A stretch of 64,000 nucleotides of DNA from Conoideocrella luteorostrata (GCA_032433595.1 JASWJB010000172.1:26739-90738); one strand, 5' to 3'. Positions 43,911-55,277 are shown, numbered from the stretch's first letter. Translations and numbers: made by a program. Notes: a model not told the origin generated them from the letters alone.

Positions 43911-44736
43911 CGTATGTTATAGCTCTCTTCGATACTCAAAATATCCTCACGGATATTAAGTTTCAAGCCCCCCTTAATCTCTGTCACTTATTTCTCTTGA
44001 AACTAGGTATTCAGAGCATTCGTCCTCCCAACAGAAACACTTCTCGTCTCAACAGCTGTACGTGAAAGCGTGGCGGCGTGTGGTGCGGCGTGAGTCAGAC
44101 CTTAGCGTCAGCACAGCCGCTGCGGCGGCACAATGAACAGCAAGGTTCGTGCTTGCGGCAGCTATCGAGTTCAATCACTGTCAGGGTGAATTGCACTTGC
44201 ATGTACCCCACGAGATCTCTCGTTTTACACAATCGCCTTTGCCGACCTTTGCGTCCAGAAATGCCCCAAGGGAGCCATGGTGGAGTTTGAATGAAGCAGG
44301 CTGATGTGCTCTTCTTCTTGCCTAGATATCCTCGTGCCAAGTTTGGGTATTCATTAAGCAGCTCGCTAACCGCACCAATTGGCGCAAGGCGATTGTGGTC
44401 TTCAGGTAAAACCAGCCAACTAATAGATGCTAACAAGCGATCAATATGGTATTCACAGCCCAGCTTGGATCGAATCTTACAGATGGTACAGGCCACGGTA
44501 CACTCTATTAGCCCCATAATCGTTCACAGCCGCTACACCACTGTCATTCAACCTTACAAAGTCATCGTCCCCAGCGACTTGGCTTCCCATTACAACAGTT
44601 TCCAGAGTGTTTGACAAGCCGGGGCCGGGTGGGCATCCGACAGCAGGAGTCAAACGGCTGTCATGATGTTCATAGATATGATCGCACTATTGAGATCTTC
44701 AAAACATTGGTCTTCAGACGGTATGCGCAGACATCC
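43911..44736. other. Intergenic, unrecognised ORFs
   Basis: A minus-strand ORF of 140 codons at 44095-44517 (LPEDHNRLAPIGAVSELLNE) and opposing plus-strand ORFs exist, but none carries a domain I can name. I make no gene call. Confidence 0.3.
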
Positions 44737-44935
44737 ACTGAGCGATCCAGTCCGGTTCCTCCCTCTCGTCCCTCCTCTCTTCCTCTCCTGGTCCTGACCT
44801 CAAACAACGCGACTTCCTCGCGCCCCTTATCCTTGCTAGCCGTATCAGCCACCTCCACGCCGTCCAGCTCCTCCTCCATGTCGGCGCCAAGCTGATAGAC
44901 GCCCGCGACTCACTTGGCCGTCCCGCGCCCTCTTG
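44737..44935 (+). pseudogene. Ankyrin-repeat relic
   Basis: One frame reads PGPDLKQRDFLAPLILASRI then SHLHAVQLLLHVGAKLIDAR and DSLGRPA, which matches one ankyrin repeat and the start of another (APLxxAS...VxLLLxxGA...D). The frame is bounded by stops and degenerates after CAGGTGGGACT. It is a short remnant, possibly of the ankyrin part of an NLR-type gene. Confidence 0.55.
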
Positions 44936-44957
44936 CGCAGGTGGGACTCTTTGTTGT

Positions 44958-45674
44958 TCAAGACCCTATCGCAACCCACGACACCACACAAGAGTACAAT
45001 GAAGTATCGCCCCACGTGTCCGCATGAACAGTAAAGCCGACGTTATCCACGTTCGTAGCATACACTTTAAACCTCAACCCCGAGCCGCTTAAATCCACAG
45101 CCATGGCGCTCACAGAAACTACAGGTGCAGTACTGAACTTGGTGTTGAACTTGATTTGCCCGTTAGTGTGAGCTTGAGGCGCAGTCCATAGTCTGACTTG
45201 CTCGGTACTCCACGTCCCACTGTCAAACCCGAGTGTTTTGACTTGTTCTGGCGCAATAACGGCTATCTTCAAGCCCGCGGATTGAATGTCCAACTTGCTG
45301 TTCACAGTATCAAACAATATGTCTACTACTAAGCCCAGTCCCATGGGGTCTGGACTTGGTCGGAGCCCATCCGGGAGCTTAAGTCTGAAGCTTTGGTTTT
45401 TTTGTAGCCATATTTTGGAGTAGACAACTTCATTGCCGGACATGAGCTTCACACCATCTATGAGAGTATCATGTGCTGTGAAATCAACAGCGATGACGGT
45501 AAAGTGGCTTGCATGGGGCGGGGGAGTGGGAAGAGGGAAGATGACGGAACACTTGAGTTGCGCTTGCTGAGTTGGTCGTATGGTGGAGCCGGTCTCATTT
45601 AACGTATGAATAAAGTATGACTGTTGGCCAAGGACAGTTCCCGCAGAACCATGTGATGATACCCAAGTCTCCAT
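44958..45674 (-). CDS. H-type lectin protein with N-terminal DUF6623-like domain
   Basis: A single exon encodes 238 residues with two domains. Residues 1-140 (WVSSHGSAGTV..., VIFPLPTPPPHASHFTVIAV, GLGLVVDILFDTVNSKLDIQ) match the pattern of a small beta-rich domain that I associate with DUF6623; the name is from memory. Residues 155-238 match the H-type lectin domain: KFNTKFSTAPVVSVSAMAVD then LSGSGLRFKVYATNVDNVGF and TVHADTWGDTSLYSCVVSWV. H-type lectins form trimers or hexamers and bind galactose or GalNAc in snails and slime moulds. No signal peptide is present, so the protein is cytosolic or unconventionally released. It is intact. A paralog of its N-terminal domain stands alone at 48329. 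Confidence 0.8.
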   Translation of the reverse strand: METWVSSHGSAGTVLGQQSYFIHTLNETGSTIRPTQQAQLKCSVIFPLPTPPPHASHFTVIAVDFTAHDTLIDGVKLMSGNEVVYSKIWLQKNQSFRLKLPDGLRPSPDPMGLGLVVDILFDTVNSKLDIQSAGLKIAVIAPEQVKTLGFDSGTWSTEQVRLWTAPQAHTNGQIKFNTKFSTAPVVSVSAMAVDLSGSGLRFKVYATNVDNVGFTVHADTWGDTSLYSCVVSWVAIGS

Positions 45675-46979
45675 AGGGAAGTGCGAGAGCTAGCACTACA
45701 GTGATGGCTATTCCTAGCTGTCAGTTAATATTGTTCTGATGATATTAACCATAGTCTGAAGGTTTAATTGAACAAGGAGAGTGTTGATTGCAGATTGTCA
45801 AGAATGCCTGAAGCAAATTGGCCAAGGTTTTTTCGGTCACTGTCGATCGAGCACAATGTGAATAGCTAAGCGATGCGGAAATCATTGATTTCCTTCACGC
45901 AGCCGAAGAGTAAGAACTTACGTAAGCTGCCTGCCAAAAGCGATCAACGGACGCGAGCGGCGCGATTGAGAGAACTTCTTCTTCCGCCTCCTAGCACGTC
46001 GACGGGATATGGGGTGCGGTGGCAGATAACGTTTGCAAAGTGGACGCAGTGACGTGGAAGTAGTGGACAGCAGCCAAATTACAGGCGACCGAACTCCACG
46101 ACAGGGAGGGGTCTTTGCACATGGAGTAAATAAGTTTGTAGTATTGGACAATGATGAGACGGAATTAAGGGCGCCGGTCAGGAAGAGCCGGGAACGCACT
46201 ACTTCAATAGTGTTTGGTCGATCACTTCCGGAAAGTGCTGCGTAAGACCGATGGCCATCGCTAACATGTCCCTTACGTAGCTGAGGTACAGGCAATAATT
46301 TACTCATCAATACAACTAGGAAGTACTGAACATTCAGCTGAATTTTTGAAATATGATCTATCAGAACCGTGGAAGAAACCAAGCGCAGCGCCGGCACGCC
46401 GTTCACGTCTCGCGTTGAATTTGCAGCCTTCTCGCAGTAACACCGCAGTAGAAGGGAGATCGCTGTTTGGCCGCCCAGCATGCAGCCTCGTGAAATTTGG
46501 GTCGGGGTTTCTTCCTGTAGCGCAGGCTTGACGGCAAAAGCTGGGCGCGCATAAAGCTGCCATTGGTGCCCAGCAATTCATCCTGTGTACTCCGTAAAAC
46601 GGAATGCCGTGCACACCCTACTCGGGAAGGGAGTGACCGAGCGCCACGTTTCAATACGAAGCTGAAAACTGGGATAACCAAGACTTAGCGTGATTGTGTT
46701 AGAGCAAATAACCGCTCGACCACTCGAATTTTTTTCTGGTGGCTGTAATTAGGGCATATATTCCACGCAACAGATTCAGCTGGGGAAATACGATGAATCT
46801 CTGGGCGGGATCCGGGGAGTGCCACCGAGCGGAAAAGAGCTGGAAACTTGGCTAGCCCTGCGTGCGAGTGGGGCAAGGCAGATTGCTGTCAATCAAAGTG
46901 GCGAATGATGGACTAAAGCACAAGCGTGAGAGACCGCGACGAATCCGCTTGAGATCGATATGCGTCCGTGTTGATTCGT
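45675..46979. other. Intergenic, no recognisable gene
   Basis: ORFs up to 187 codons occur on the minus strand (45918-46481), Arg/Ser-rich and without domains, with shorter ones opposite. One TACTCCGTA motif lies at 46588-46596. I call no gene. Confidence 0.35.
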
Positions 46980-48190
46980 CTTAGTTTTGGCTTGCCGAAG
47001 CTTGCTGATTGGTCCTAGTACCAGCTGAGAATGCTCTTGAGACCATGTTCATCACATCACGTCGCGAGAAGTGCATTGTATCTACGGAGTGCACGCTGGT
47101 GAATAGGAAGTAAATGCACGGAGCTCATCGTGGACAGGGCCATCTGTCGCCCGGGACAAGAGCTCGAGCCATCGTGAAAAACCTCCTTTGACGATATTTA
47201 CGCACGCGTGCTTATTTGTCTTAGCCTTGGCTTGCTGAATATCACTCATTGGTTCCGATGCCAGCTGAGCATGCTCTTGGAGCGTGACGGGATATGAGAC
47301 CATGCTCGTCCCGTCATATAACATGATGTGCATTGCATTTACGCGTTAATGAACAGCAAGGAAATGCATGGAGCTCATTAAGGAAATAATCGGTCATCTT
47401 TCGCCCGGAACAAGAGCCTGAGCCATCGCGAAACGCACCTCCCCTGACGATATTCCGCACGCGTGCTAATTCATATTAGTCTTGGCTTGCTAAACTTCAC
47501 TCATTAGTTCCGATACCAGCTGAGAATACTTTTAAGACGTGGCGGGCCGTAAAACTATACTCATTACCCATATTACAGGATTTTTTTGTATTTACACGCT
47601 GATGAATACCAAGTAAAGGCATGGAGCTCACCATGAAAACAGCAATCTCTACACCAGAGCAGGAGCTTAAGCTATCGCGAAAAGCCCGCTTGACGATACT
47701 CCATACGCGTCCTGATTTGTCCTAGTCTTGGCTTGCTTAACTTCGCTCATTGGTTTCGATGCCAGCTGAGAATGCTCTTAGGACATAACGGGATGTGAGG
47801 CCATGACAGGATGTGAGACCATGTTCATAACGTCATACTACAAAGTGTGCATTGTATTTACGCGCTAATGAACAGTAAGTAAATGCATAGAGCTCATGGA
47901 AACAAACAGCCATCTCTAGGCCAGAACAAGAGCTTGAGCCATAGCGAAAAGCCTGCGTGCGCGAAGATATTCTGCATGCGTGCTAATGCGTCTTAGTCTT
48001 GGCTTGCTGAACTTCTCTCATTGGTTCCAATGCTAGCTGAGAATACACGTAAAGAGGTAAAATCCTGTTTTATCACGCCATATTACGAGACGTGCGATAT
48101 GTTTACACGCTAATCAATCGGAAGAATTTTACATCAAGCCCATCACTCAGAGATAAGTTTCGAGGTGGCTGAATGACGAGCAACTCGATT
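46980..48190. repeat. Five-unit tandem repeat, about 250 bp per unit
   Basis: The anchor TTGGCTTG recurs at about 46987, 47227, 47482, 47728 and 47999, giving spacings of 240, 255, 246 and 271 bp. Each unit carries the same order of blocks: TTGGCTTGC, CATTGGTTCCGATGCCAGCTGAGAA, GTGCATTGTATTTACGCG, TAAATGCATGGAGCTCAT, GAACAAGAGCTTGAGCCATCGCGAAA, and GACGATATTC-GCACGCGTGCTAAT. Units differ mainly by substitutions and a few small indels. There is no coding frame. The array ends about 140 bp before the ATG of the small DUF6623-like gene. Confidence 0.88.
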
Positions 48191-48198
48191 TTCAGATG

Positions 48199-48205
48199 TA
48201 TAAAG
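48199..48205 (+). promoter_or_regulatory. TATA box of the small DUF6623-like gene
   Basis: TATAAAG lies 130 bp upstream of the ATG at 48329, immediately after the tandem array. The stretch between is CA- and CT-rich as in fungal 5' leaders. Confidence 0.5.
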
Positions 48206-48328
48206 AGCAGCATTTCTTCCCGTCAAAACCCAGGAGCCTTTCCTCAGCATCACGCAACAAACTTTGAATCAAAAACAGTCAAAACATTTTAGCACTTTAT
48301 AAGTCATCGTTTTATTCACCTCACCGCC

Positions 48329-48748
48329 ATGGACGCCGCGCCGCCCGCTTGGTACACCACCCACGGCCTTGGCGCCATCAAGGACACCGAGAGCGGCTTC
48401 GTCATCGCCGCTGACAGCAGCTCTGCCAAGATCAGGCCTTCCAACCTCAAGGAACTTGCTGGCTGGATTCACTACTGCATTCCCAACCCGGGACCGAACA
48501 GGCCCACGCTCAGCAAGCTCCGAGTTGACTTTTCCTCTCAATCCGCCACCGTGGACAAGGTCAAACTCAGCTTTGCCAATGAGGAGAAGTTCAAGGCTGA
48601 CGATCTCCAAATGACGAGCTCGTTTCAGAAGGACATAAGAGAAACGCCTGCTTACACCAATAAAGGAATTGAGATTTCGGTTTACATCGCTTTCGACAAC
48701 CTTAATAGCTGGATCAAATTCCAGTCTGTTGGTGTCCTGACCCCATAA
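48329..48748 (+). CDS. Small DUF6623-like protein
   Basis: The frame encodes 139 residues, starting MDAAPPAWYTTHGLGAIKDT. It aligns by eye along its length with residues 1-140 of the H-lectin protein at 44958-45674: both have W/Y-x-x-x-HG near the start, RP-x-x-x-x-x-L, a PIPTP-like turn (here YCIPNPGPNRP), V-DF-x-x-x-x-x-x-D-VKL, and end in a strand GIEISVYIAFDNLNSWIKF then QSVGV. It has no signal peptide. It lacks the lectin domain, so any carbohydrate binding is uncertain; the domain may serve oligomerisation or partner binding. The coding frame is intact and a TATA box precedes it. Confidence 0.75.
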   Translation: MDAAPPAWYTTHGLGAIKDTESGFVIAADSSSAKIRPSNLKELAGWIHYCIPNPGPNRPTLSKLRVDFSSQSATVDKVKLSFANEEKFKADDLQMTSSFQKDIRETPAYTNKGIEISVYIAFDNLNSWIKFQSVGVLTP

Positions 48749-50715
48749 ATGGGTGGTTTTGAGTAGTTGCTGCACCAGTACCATTTCGGCTTCAGCAGCA
48801 ATACTTCCAAATTTTTCTAAACCGGTCTGTTTAGCGCTTGTAGCCGAATTAGAAGCTAGGATAGTTTTAAGAAGGTCATAGCTATTACAGGCATTGATTA
48901 TTTATTTGAATTTGCTACTGTCAAGTCTCATTCCGCGTGCTGAAAAATCATATTAAAATCTAGATCCTTTCCTCCTTAAATTTTGAAAAAAAAGAAAGAA
49001 AGTTTGGCTTAATCTAAGCCACCGTGCTTCGACTTCTTGATCATTTCTCAAAACTATTCTTGAAGACTGACATGAACTTGGGTGTATGGTTGGGAAAAAT
49101 GACGCAAGCACATGATAGGAGAAGAGTTTACGACACACAAGGCAGCATTCTATCTTTTCAGAGTGTAGAATAGGTAAACATTATTTATGTCTTTCTTATG
49201 AAACGCTTTACTTACTAACTGGAGCCGCAAGAGCTGGCTTGGTACGCAAGTACATGTAAACTTGCACACGAGCCCGTCTTCTGCCGGCAAACATGGGAAC
49301 GAACGCGAAAGCATCATAGGGAGCGACCCGTTCCGTCCCATCCTCTGATGCCGCCAATAGGTTCTGAGAAGATGGTAGGTTTGGGCCGGAAATCATCATC
49401 ACGTAGCCCTGTCGAGTACAACTTGATGTGTGCCTGATGTCTCCGAGGCTGTGTCCAGGCCGAGCCGTTTTGTGTCGACACCCCACGCCTGTCCTCCCGT
49501 GGTGGTGTAGGGATGGACGAAATTGTCTCGGTTTGGTCAGGCCCTTTCGCAGCCTCTTCTTCGGAAGACTGTTGCTTGGCTGACCTTTAACTGGGCTGGC
49601 TTCTTTGTAACTTCCGATGTGAACAAGGTCGCAAGATCGATTGAAAGTCTCCTCATCTATTTCCGTCCAGTCTGCAAAGACATTTTAAAGCGTACCGTTT
49701 TGTGTCCAGGCAGGCCCTTGTGGCCTCCTGTCCTTGGATTGGTATCAGTATGCAGCCGCAGTCCTTTGGTGGTGTGGTATGTAGTGCTGTCATTCAGTTG
49801 AAGAAAATTATGGCTACCATCTGTCCTCATGTACAGAGAGGGTGATTTAGATTGCTACCCGCACCTATCGAGTCGACTCGGTCATTGTCCAACGTACGTC
49901 GATCTACTCTACCGCACCAAATCTTATACAGAAGATGAGGAGACGTAGACCCCGAACAACAAAAAGATAGATATAGGCACTGTATGCATGGCTTGGCGCT
50001 GACGGAAATAGTACAACTGCTCTCCAAGAAAGACACACTATCCCTGAGTTTCACATATTCAAAATTTTGGACAGTGCGTAGAGATGGCATGATACGTATC
50101 TAAAGAAGAAAACCTGAAGCAGTCATTTACAGGTTACCTTACGTATGGCAAAATAGTATTCGAATATCTAATCTCTGGTCTTGCCATCGTTGCACTCGTA
50201 TACACCAAGTGTGTGAGGGAGTCACATCGCTCAGTCGTAATCCTAAAATCTAATCTAGGATGCATCTAAAGGGTTCCAGAATATGAATTTGACGACTCAG
50301 CTCTATATTATATCCTATGCTGTAGCATATCCAGCTTGTTCTAAAGTGGACACGATTAGGCATTTATGGTTCTATCATAAAACGTCTTATGCAGCCCTTT
50401 ACTTTGAATTCGATATTCAAGATGCCTCCTTGTCAAAGCTCAAAGCCATTACAGAGGCATTTATAATGCCATTGATTATTAATAACAAGTTTATGCTGCT
50501 TAGAAGGTGGACTTATTACCCAGCAGTGAGCACCAGGTCCACACCAGGAGCATCATTAGGAGCCGTATTGGAACCTCCTAATTTGCCGCCACCAAAGATA
50601 TGGGGGGAAAAATATACATAACAGCCTTGCGCGCTCTTAAGATTATATATTCCCATCTTGTCCTCCATGTCGCACAGATTTTCGTATACTTATCCTAAAA
50701 GAAAGATTTAAAGAA
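48749..50715. other. Intergenic with weak ORFs
   Basis: A minus-strand frame at about 49217-49420 has good composition (SSQNLLAASEDGTERVAP then AFVPMFAGRRRARVQVYMYL) and ends at a GTAAGT donor-like site, so it could be an exon of an unrecognised gene. A plus-strand ORF at 50283-50621 has no domain. Near 49980 a TTGGCGCTGACGGAAA block matches the inner end of family D LTRs. Confidence 0.3.
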
Positions 50716-51875
50716 GGTTGGACGTACGGGGCTCCTTTGAGAATATTAGCAACAGAGCCTGACATTGCGGAACAACAAACCTTACCTTAATATGAAGAGA
50801 CCTTGGCTTCTTGACTTGGACATGGAACCAAAACACCTGGGGTGGTCTGGCCGCTGGCTCTGCACGACTGTCTACCGCTTGAAGTTTACACAGTAAAAGC
50901 AGGGAGAAGCGATATCCAGCCCGGCGGGCGGCGCGGGACTCGGTGTGGCGGCCGAAGCCCGAGGATGGAGAGGAGGAGTTAGAGGCAGCGGCGGGTTGAG
51001 GATGCAGATGAAAGTTGCAGTGCACTTCCAGGTGCTGAGAGGGGACAGAGCGAGGGCGGCGCGGGTGCTGGTGCTATTGCTGCTGCTGCTGCTGCTTCTT
51101 CTTCCGCTGCGTCTGTCGCCTTGGTGGCATTGATCTTCTAGTAGTATTCCTAGTGCTCCTCGGCTGTATTATTTTGTGTTACTATAAAGACATTCGATGG
51201 ATGCGACCTTTAAAGGAGAAAAAAAGGAGGTGTGGGGGATTCGTACCTCGCTTTTCCACCTCTTACTCTACGTATTTAAGATTAGCGGCAAGATGGATCA
51301 AGACAAGGATCTTTAACTTGCCGCGCTTCTTCTCTTCTTCCCCGCGATTTGCCAGTTCCTGGTCTGCTAAATATCAGAATCAAAAAGGAAATAATCGACG
51401 GGTGTACTTCTCCTCATACCTACCTGCCTTGATGTCGGCTCTGCGGTCTGCCCTCTAGGCAAGCACCACATTCGACGCCTGGGTCAGGACACTAACCGCC
51501 CCGAACACCATCATGACAAATTTGAGGATTTCTGTCCTTCCCAACATGATTGCTGCTGTTTTTGCCGTTGCTGTTGCCGGGGTTTTTTTTTTGGGCTGTT
51601 GGTGCTGGTTTTGCTGTTGGTGCTGGTTTTGCTGTTGGTGCTGGTTTTGCTGTTGGTATGTTTTTGCTGTTGGTGTTGTTTTGCTGTTGGTGACGGTGGT
51701 TTTGCTGGTGGCGGTGGTGGTGCTGTTGCCGGTGTTTTTGCTCTTGCTGATGGCTTTGCTATTGCTATTGTTTTGCTGGTGTTTTGCTCTTGGTGGTGTG
51801 AACAAAGGTGGGAGCCAGCTGTTGAGACTAGAGATGCTTGTTTGGACGATTAGTGCCGTAAATAGCTAGAGCCTA
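50716..51875 (-). other. Low-complexity region with Gln-rich minus-strand frames
   Basis: Two minus-strand frames are dominated by repeats. One begins MPPRRQTQRKKKQQQQQQQ at 51133 and stops at TAG, with an open frame continuing beyond. The other, 51455-51805, carries QQQNQHQQQNQHQQQNQH from an 18-bp unit (GGTGCTGGTTTTGCTGTT on the plus strand) repeated at about 51600-51656, and ends in a hydrophobic stretch (FVMMVFGAVSVLTQ). A (CTG)n tract is at about 51074-51100. I do not call a gene. Confidence 0.4.
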
Positions 51876-51925
51876 TCGCTGTTGAGACGACAATAGCCAT
51901 CTGTCAGGATGATCAATGCCGTGCC

Positions 51926-52110
51926 TGTTGGATAGAACACTAGGGAATGCCGATAGGCTAGGGATGGCCATAGCCTCGGTGAGGCCGACGATAAGAAGAA
52001 TAGGTGCCAGAAGCAGGAAGGAGAGCAAGCATAAAAGGAAGCTTATGGCCAGGAATTGGAAGAAGGAATTAGATCATCAATCAATTCATTCAGAATTACA
52101 TCCTTATTGA
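51926..52110 (+). mobile_element. LTR fragment, family D
   Basis: From TGTTGGATAGAACACTAGG it follows family D through GCCTCGGTGAGGCCGACGAT and AAGGAAGCTTATGG and then fades. About 50 bp upstream, TGTTGAGACGACAATAGCC resembles a family C start, so two elements may be fused here. Confidence 0.6.
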
Positions 52111-52379
52111 ACTCTGAATAGCGGCGATTGCTTTGGGGATCAAGAGGAGAGTGGCCAAGAATCGTAGCTGCAAAGGGCAGTCCCATTGGATATATGCTAC
52201 TGGCATTTTTGAGTAGACACTCACATTTGACTTTTAAAATTTCAACACGCCACCAAAGTCAATTTTGCCATTGTGTTGGGGGCATATTACAATGACTTGG
52301 TCAGGCAGCGCGCCGGAGCTGCGGTTACAAACCTTGATTCAAGCCTCAATCCTGCGACACCCATAGAGAACTCATAAAT

Positions 52380-52534
52380 TGTTGGAATCCCTCGTCAAGA
52401 TCACATGGCCACCCTGGCGCGCCTCTTTTATACGGCGCGCTCGCGGGCATTTCACTTCCTCTTATACTTCTTTCTTAGACAGACCCTATTATTAACCTTT
52501 TGACGTCAAATCAGAAGCCCTGGTGCTTCCTACA
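52380..52534 (+). mobile_element. Solo LTR, family B (TSD TAAAT)
   Basis: TGTTGGAATCCCTCGTCAAG to GGTGCTTCCTACA, 155 bp, with TAAAT on both sides. The block GCGCGCCTCTTTTATACG contains the TATA box. It defines the ends of family B. Confidence 0.88.
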
Positions 52535-53516
52535 TAAATGATCCAGTGAGTCACGGTTTTTGGTTAGGCACCCGGGCTTATCAACTGATGTAGCGTCTCC
52601 TGATATAAAGGGCTTTCAATTAAACCGATACAACACAGATACACTATGGACAAATAAAGCATAAATCTGTTACTGAGATAGTCAAGATATCGCGGTCCAG
52701 CCCAGGCTTCATCACACCGGGCTTGCATTGACTGGTGCATGCCCAACCTCTCACAGAAGTGGAAAATTGAATACCATGACCCAATCCGCCAGTAGATGCT
52801 GTCAACACACAACTTAGCAAGAGTTCGAGCGATGGCGCTTTACACAATAATTATTTTCTGCCTGTGTCTCTATTCAAAGCATCCGGTAAACCCGTGCGAA
52901 ATTTCTATCAACCAACCCATCCAAAGCACTCTTAAAAATCTTAATCGACAGACCAAAGTCACCCCATTCTGTAGTATTGCGAGGTCATGTCGGCAGCGAT
53001 GGTACGTTCGGGATGAGGCATCATCATCGCGATCAAACGCCGCGGCCAAACGCAGCGACCATCCTTGCTGGATACACAGCGACACCACCGCAACGGGACT
53101 ACCATTTGGATTATTTTAAACACCATCACTGCGTCTCAGCATGGCAGCAGGCGGATTGATCGGCTCGCATAAGTTCAGAGCTTAAGACCTAGAGCATCCA
53201 CAGCACCCCGCCCCCCTTTTTCCCCTTCAAGTTGTCCTAGACCAGTCAACCGCTACCGCTTACACTGCGCCAGAGCAGCCAGTCTCTCCCATGGAGTACC
53301 TCCAAACGGCTTTGTCCCCAGTGAACTCTGCTCCTCAACAACAGCAATCCGCACCAGGACCTCACATAGCCACTCGGTGTAAGATAACAAGAAGGTGTGC
53401 TTGTTACCTCGATTGACCAAAAAGATCCGTCAATGCAAGCGACTGCTTGCATTGCACCTTACACTCGGCAGCTACTCAGCCGCCGACTCTCAATTTCTCG
53501 ACCATGCCCTATTGCT
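52535..53516. other. Intergenic, no recognisable gene
   Basis: ORFs of 60-110 codons on both strands lack domains. I see nothing else. Confidence 0.35.
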
Positions 53517-53719
53517 GTTGGAATCCCTCGTCAAGCACAATAGGAAGCACGGAGCAGGTCACGTGGTCACCTTTTGGCCACGATATTTATACGACGATAT
53601 CAGGGCTTTCTCCCTGACTTGTTTTCCTCTTCTTAGATAGAACAGAGATTACTGAATACATTGCATTGCATTGTGACCGCCTGGTATCGATACCTTGCGC
53701 AACACCCTGTGCAACCCAT
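53517..53719 (+). mobile_element. LTR, family B, diverged copy
   Basis: It starts TGTTGGAATCCCTCGTCAAG and keeps GTCACGTGGTCACC, a TATTTATACG box and TTCTTAGATAGA. Its 3' end near CCCTGTGCAACCCA is approximate and no duplication was found. Confidence 0.6.
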
Positions 53720-53762
53720 AGTATTAATCATCATCGTAACTGTCACGATGTGAGCAGCTATG

Positions 53763-53971
53763 TGTTGGATTACACGGGCAGTGAGAGAAAGGATACGTGG
53801 CCTCTGAGCCTAAGGCAAAAATCCAAGACTATCGCGTCTTAGATTGTAAGTGTATCCATAGGGGGATTTGGACAGGGCCGTTAGACGAGGCATACTTCCT
53901 CCATTATCACTGTAACACAGCTCTATCCCATCAGTGCAAATTAATTTGAACCTCTCCTATTTATTGCAACA
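53763..53971 (+). mobile_element. Solo LTR, family A, copy 4
   Basis: TGTTGGATTACACGGGCAGT to TTATTGCAACA, 209 bp; it lacks the GT-rich stretch found near the start of other copies. Flanks CTATG and TTATG match at four of five bases, consistent with an original duplication changed by one C-to-T. Confidence 0.82.
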
Positions 53972-54132
53972 TTATGGGATTCTAATGCGTGCAGTGGAAA
54001 GATGTGCTTGATTTCTATCTAATTGACAAGGAGATTGACAGCTATTAATACCCGAAATCCCTCTCTAGATGCCGTTAATCTAGGCGTTCCGTCAGACCTA
54101 GCTGAATTTATTCAATTTAGTAGATTCCTATT

Positions 54133-54358
54133 TATTGGATAAAATAGAAAAGATTCAAATTGGATTGCATCGATGGGAAGAGCTGTGTTACACTGATGAT
54201 TGAGGAAGAATTCCTCGTCTGACGGCCCTGTCCAAATCCCCCTACAATCTGAGACGCCCTAGTCTTGGATTCTTGCCTTAGGCTGAGAGGCCACGTATTC
54301 TTTCTCTCACTGCCCGTGTATCCACATATCCACTCACACACACACGCGTTATCCAACA
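54133..54358 (-). mobile_element. Solo LTR, family A, copy 5, inverted (TSD CTATT)
   Basis: On the minus strand it reads TGTTGGATAACGCGTGTGTG through to ATTTATCCAATA. CTATT flanks both sides. It faces copy 4 across about 160 bp, making a large inverted repeat. Confidence 0.88.
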
Positions 54359-55277
54359 CTATTATGCTGTTGTGGCAGGATTCGGTGGCTTGAGCTAATT
54401 TCTTGGCACCTCTTATTGTTGTCTAGTGCCGCCCATCGTGGCTTGCGACTAGATTTTCAGCTCTCCCATTGTGAACCAAAATGAAGCTTTTGCTATCAAT
54501 TAGAACAATGGAAATACTCATAATCCGAAGACCTAATAGACAGAATTGATTTCCACAGATTTCCACGCAATTCCACACACGCGCATGTGATACCTTGTCG
54601 TGCTGTTGCGTGCGGCAAGAAGTCACAGCAGGTCCACTTCGTACCAGAGGGGCATACAGAAAATTACACTAGCAGACCAGGCGCAACACTTATGACTTCA
54701 ACTTCGATTGCAGCTTGCAATCCAATTCAGGGATGTGGCACAAAAAAACAATAAGAGCCTGTACTCCGTATCAGGCTCCCATTGCTTCACCTGTTCGCGC
54801 GGCACCATGCTGTAAACACAAACAAGCAACACTCAGTCATTGCCGTTTCAAACGGTAGGTCGCCCCACTTACTTACCGAAGATACCCTGCCAGCCTAATC
54901 CTTCCCGCTCTGCGCATCCGCTAGGAAAGCGCCGGTTAGCAGCTGACAGCCCTCCAAACCAGCGCGGCAAACAAAACTGGCTCTGCTGCAGGGTGTTTGT
55001 TGGTATCCTACGCAGAACAAGTACGATGTTATTGTGTGTCTCGTCAGAATTGGCCTGCGTGTGTTGTTCGAATTGACCAACCACTCCGTACTCCTTGCTC
55101 CGTGCGTAGATGCTAAATGACTAAGCGAAGCGGGGTGCAACGAATGAGTGTTGAGACACCCCCGCTTCGCTGAGTATGCTCGATCTCGCGGTTCAAAATC
55201 CTTCGACACGGCATACATACATACATCGTAATCTCAAGTCTTGCTTACCGTCTTGTGTAATTTTTCTATCCAGGAAC
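54359..55277. other. Upstream region of the Argonaute gene
   Basis: No gene is supported. TACTCCGTA occurs at 54762-54770. The 80 bases before 55278 include CATACATACATACATCG and a CTTACCG...CAG pair that may be a 5'-UTR intron (acceptor near 55273). Confidence 0.4.

Noticed and set aside
45918..46481. 187-codon minus-strand ORF
   Set aside because: Arg/Ser-rich without motifs, and overlapped by opposing ORFs; too weak to call.
46980..48190. CRISPR-like array
   Set aside because: Units are about 250 bp, diverged throughout and without spacers; the genome is fungal.
51513..51869. Plus-strand ORF rich in Trp, Cys and Val
   Set aside because: Translation of the 18-bp low-complexity repeat; no domain and no conservation expected.
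53517..54358. Full-length LTR retrotransposon between family A copies
   Set aside because: Only about 160 bp separate the two copies, they are in opposite orientation, each has its own duplication, and no gag or pol sequence is present.
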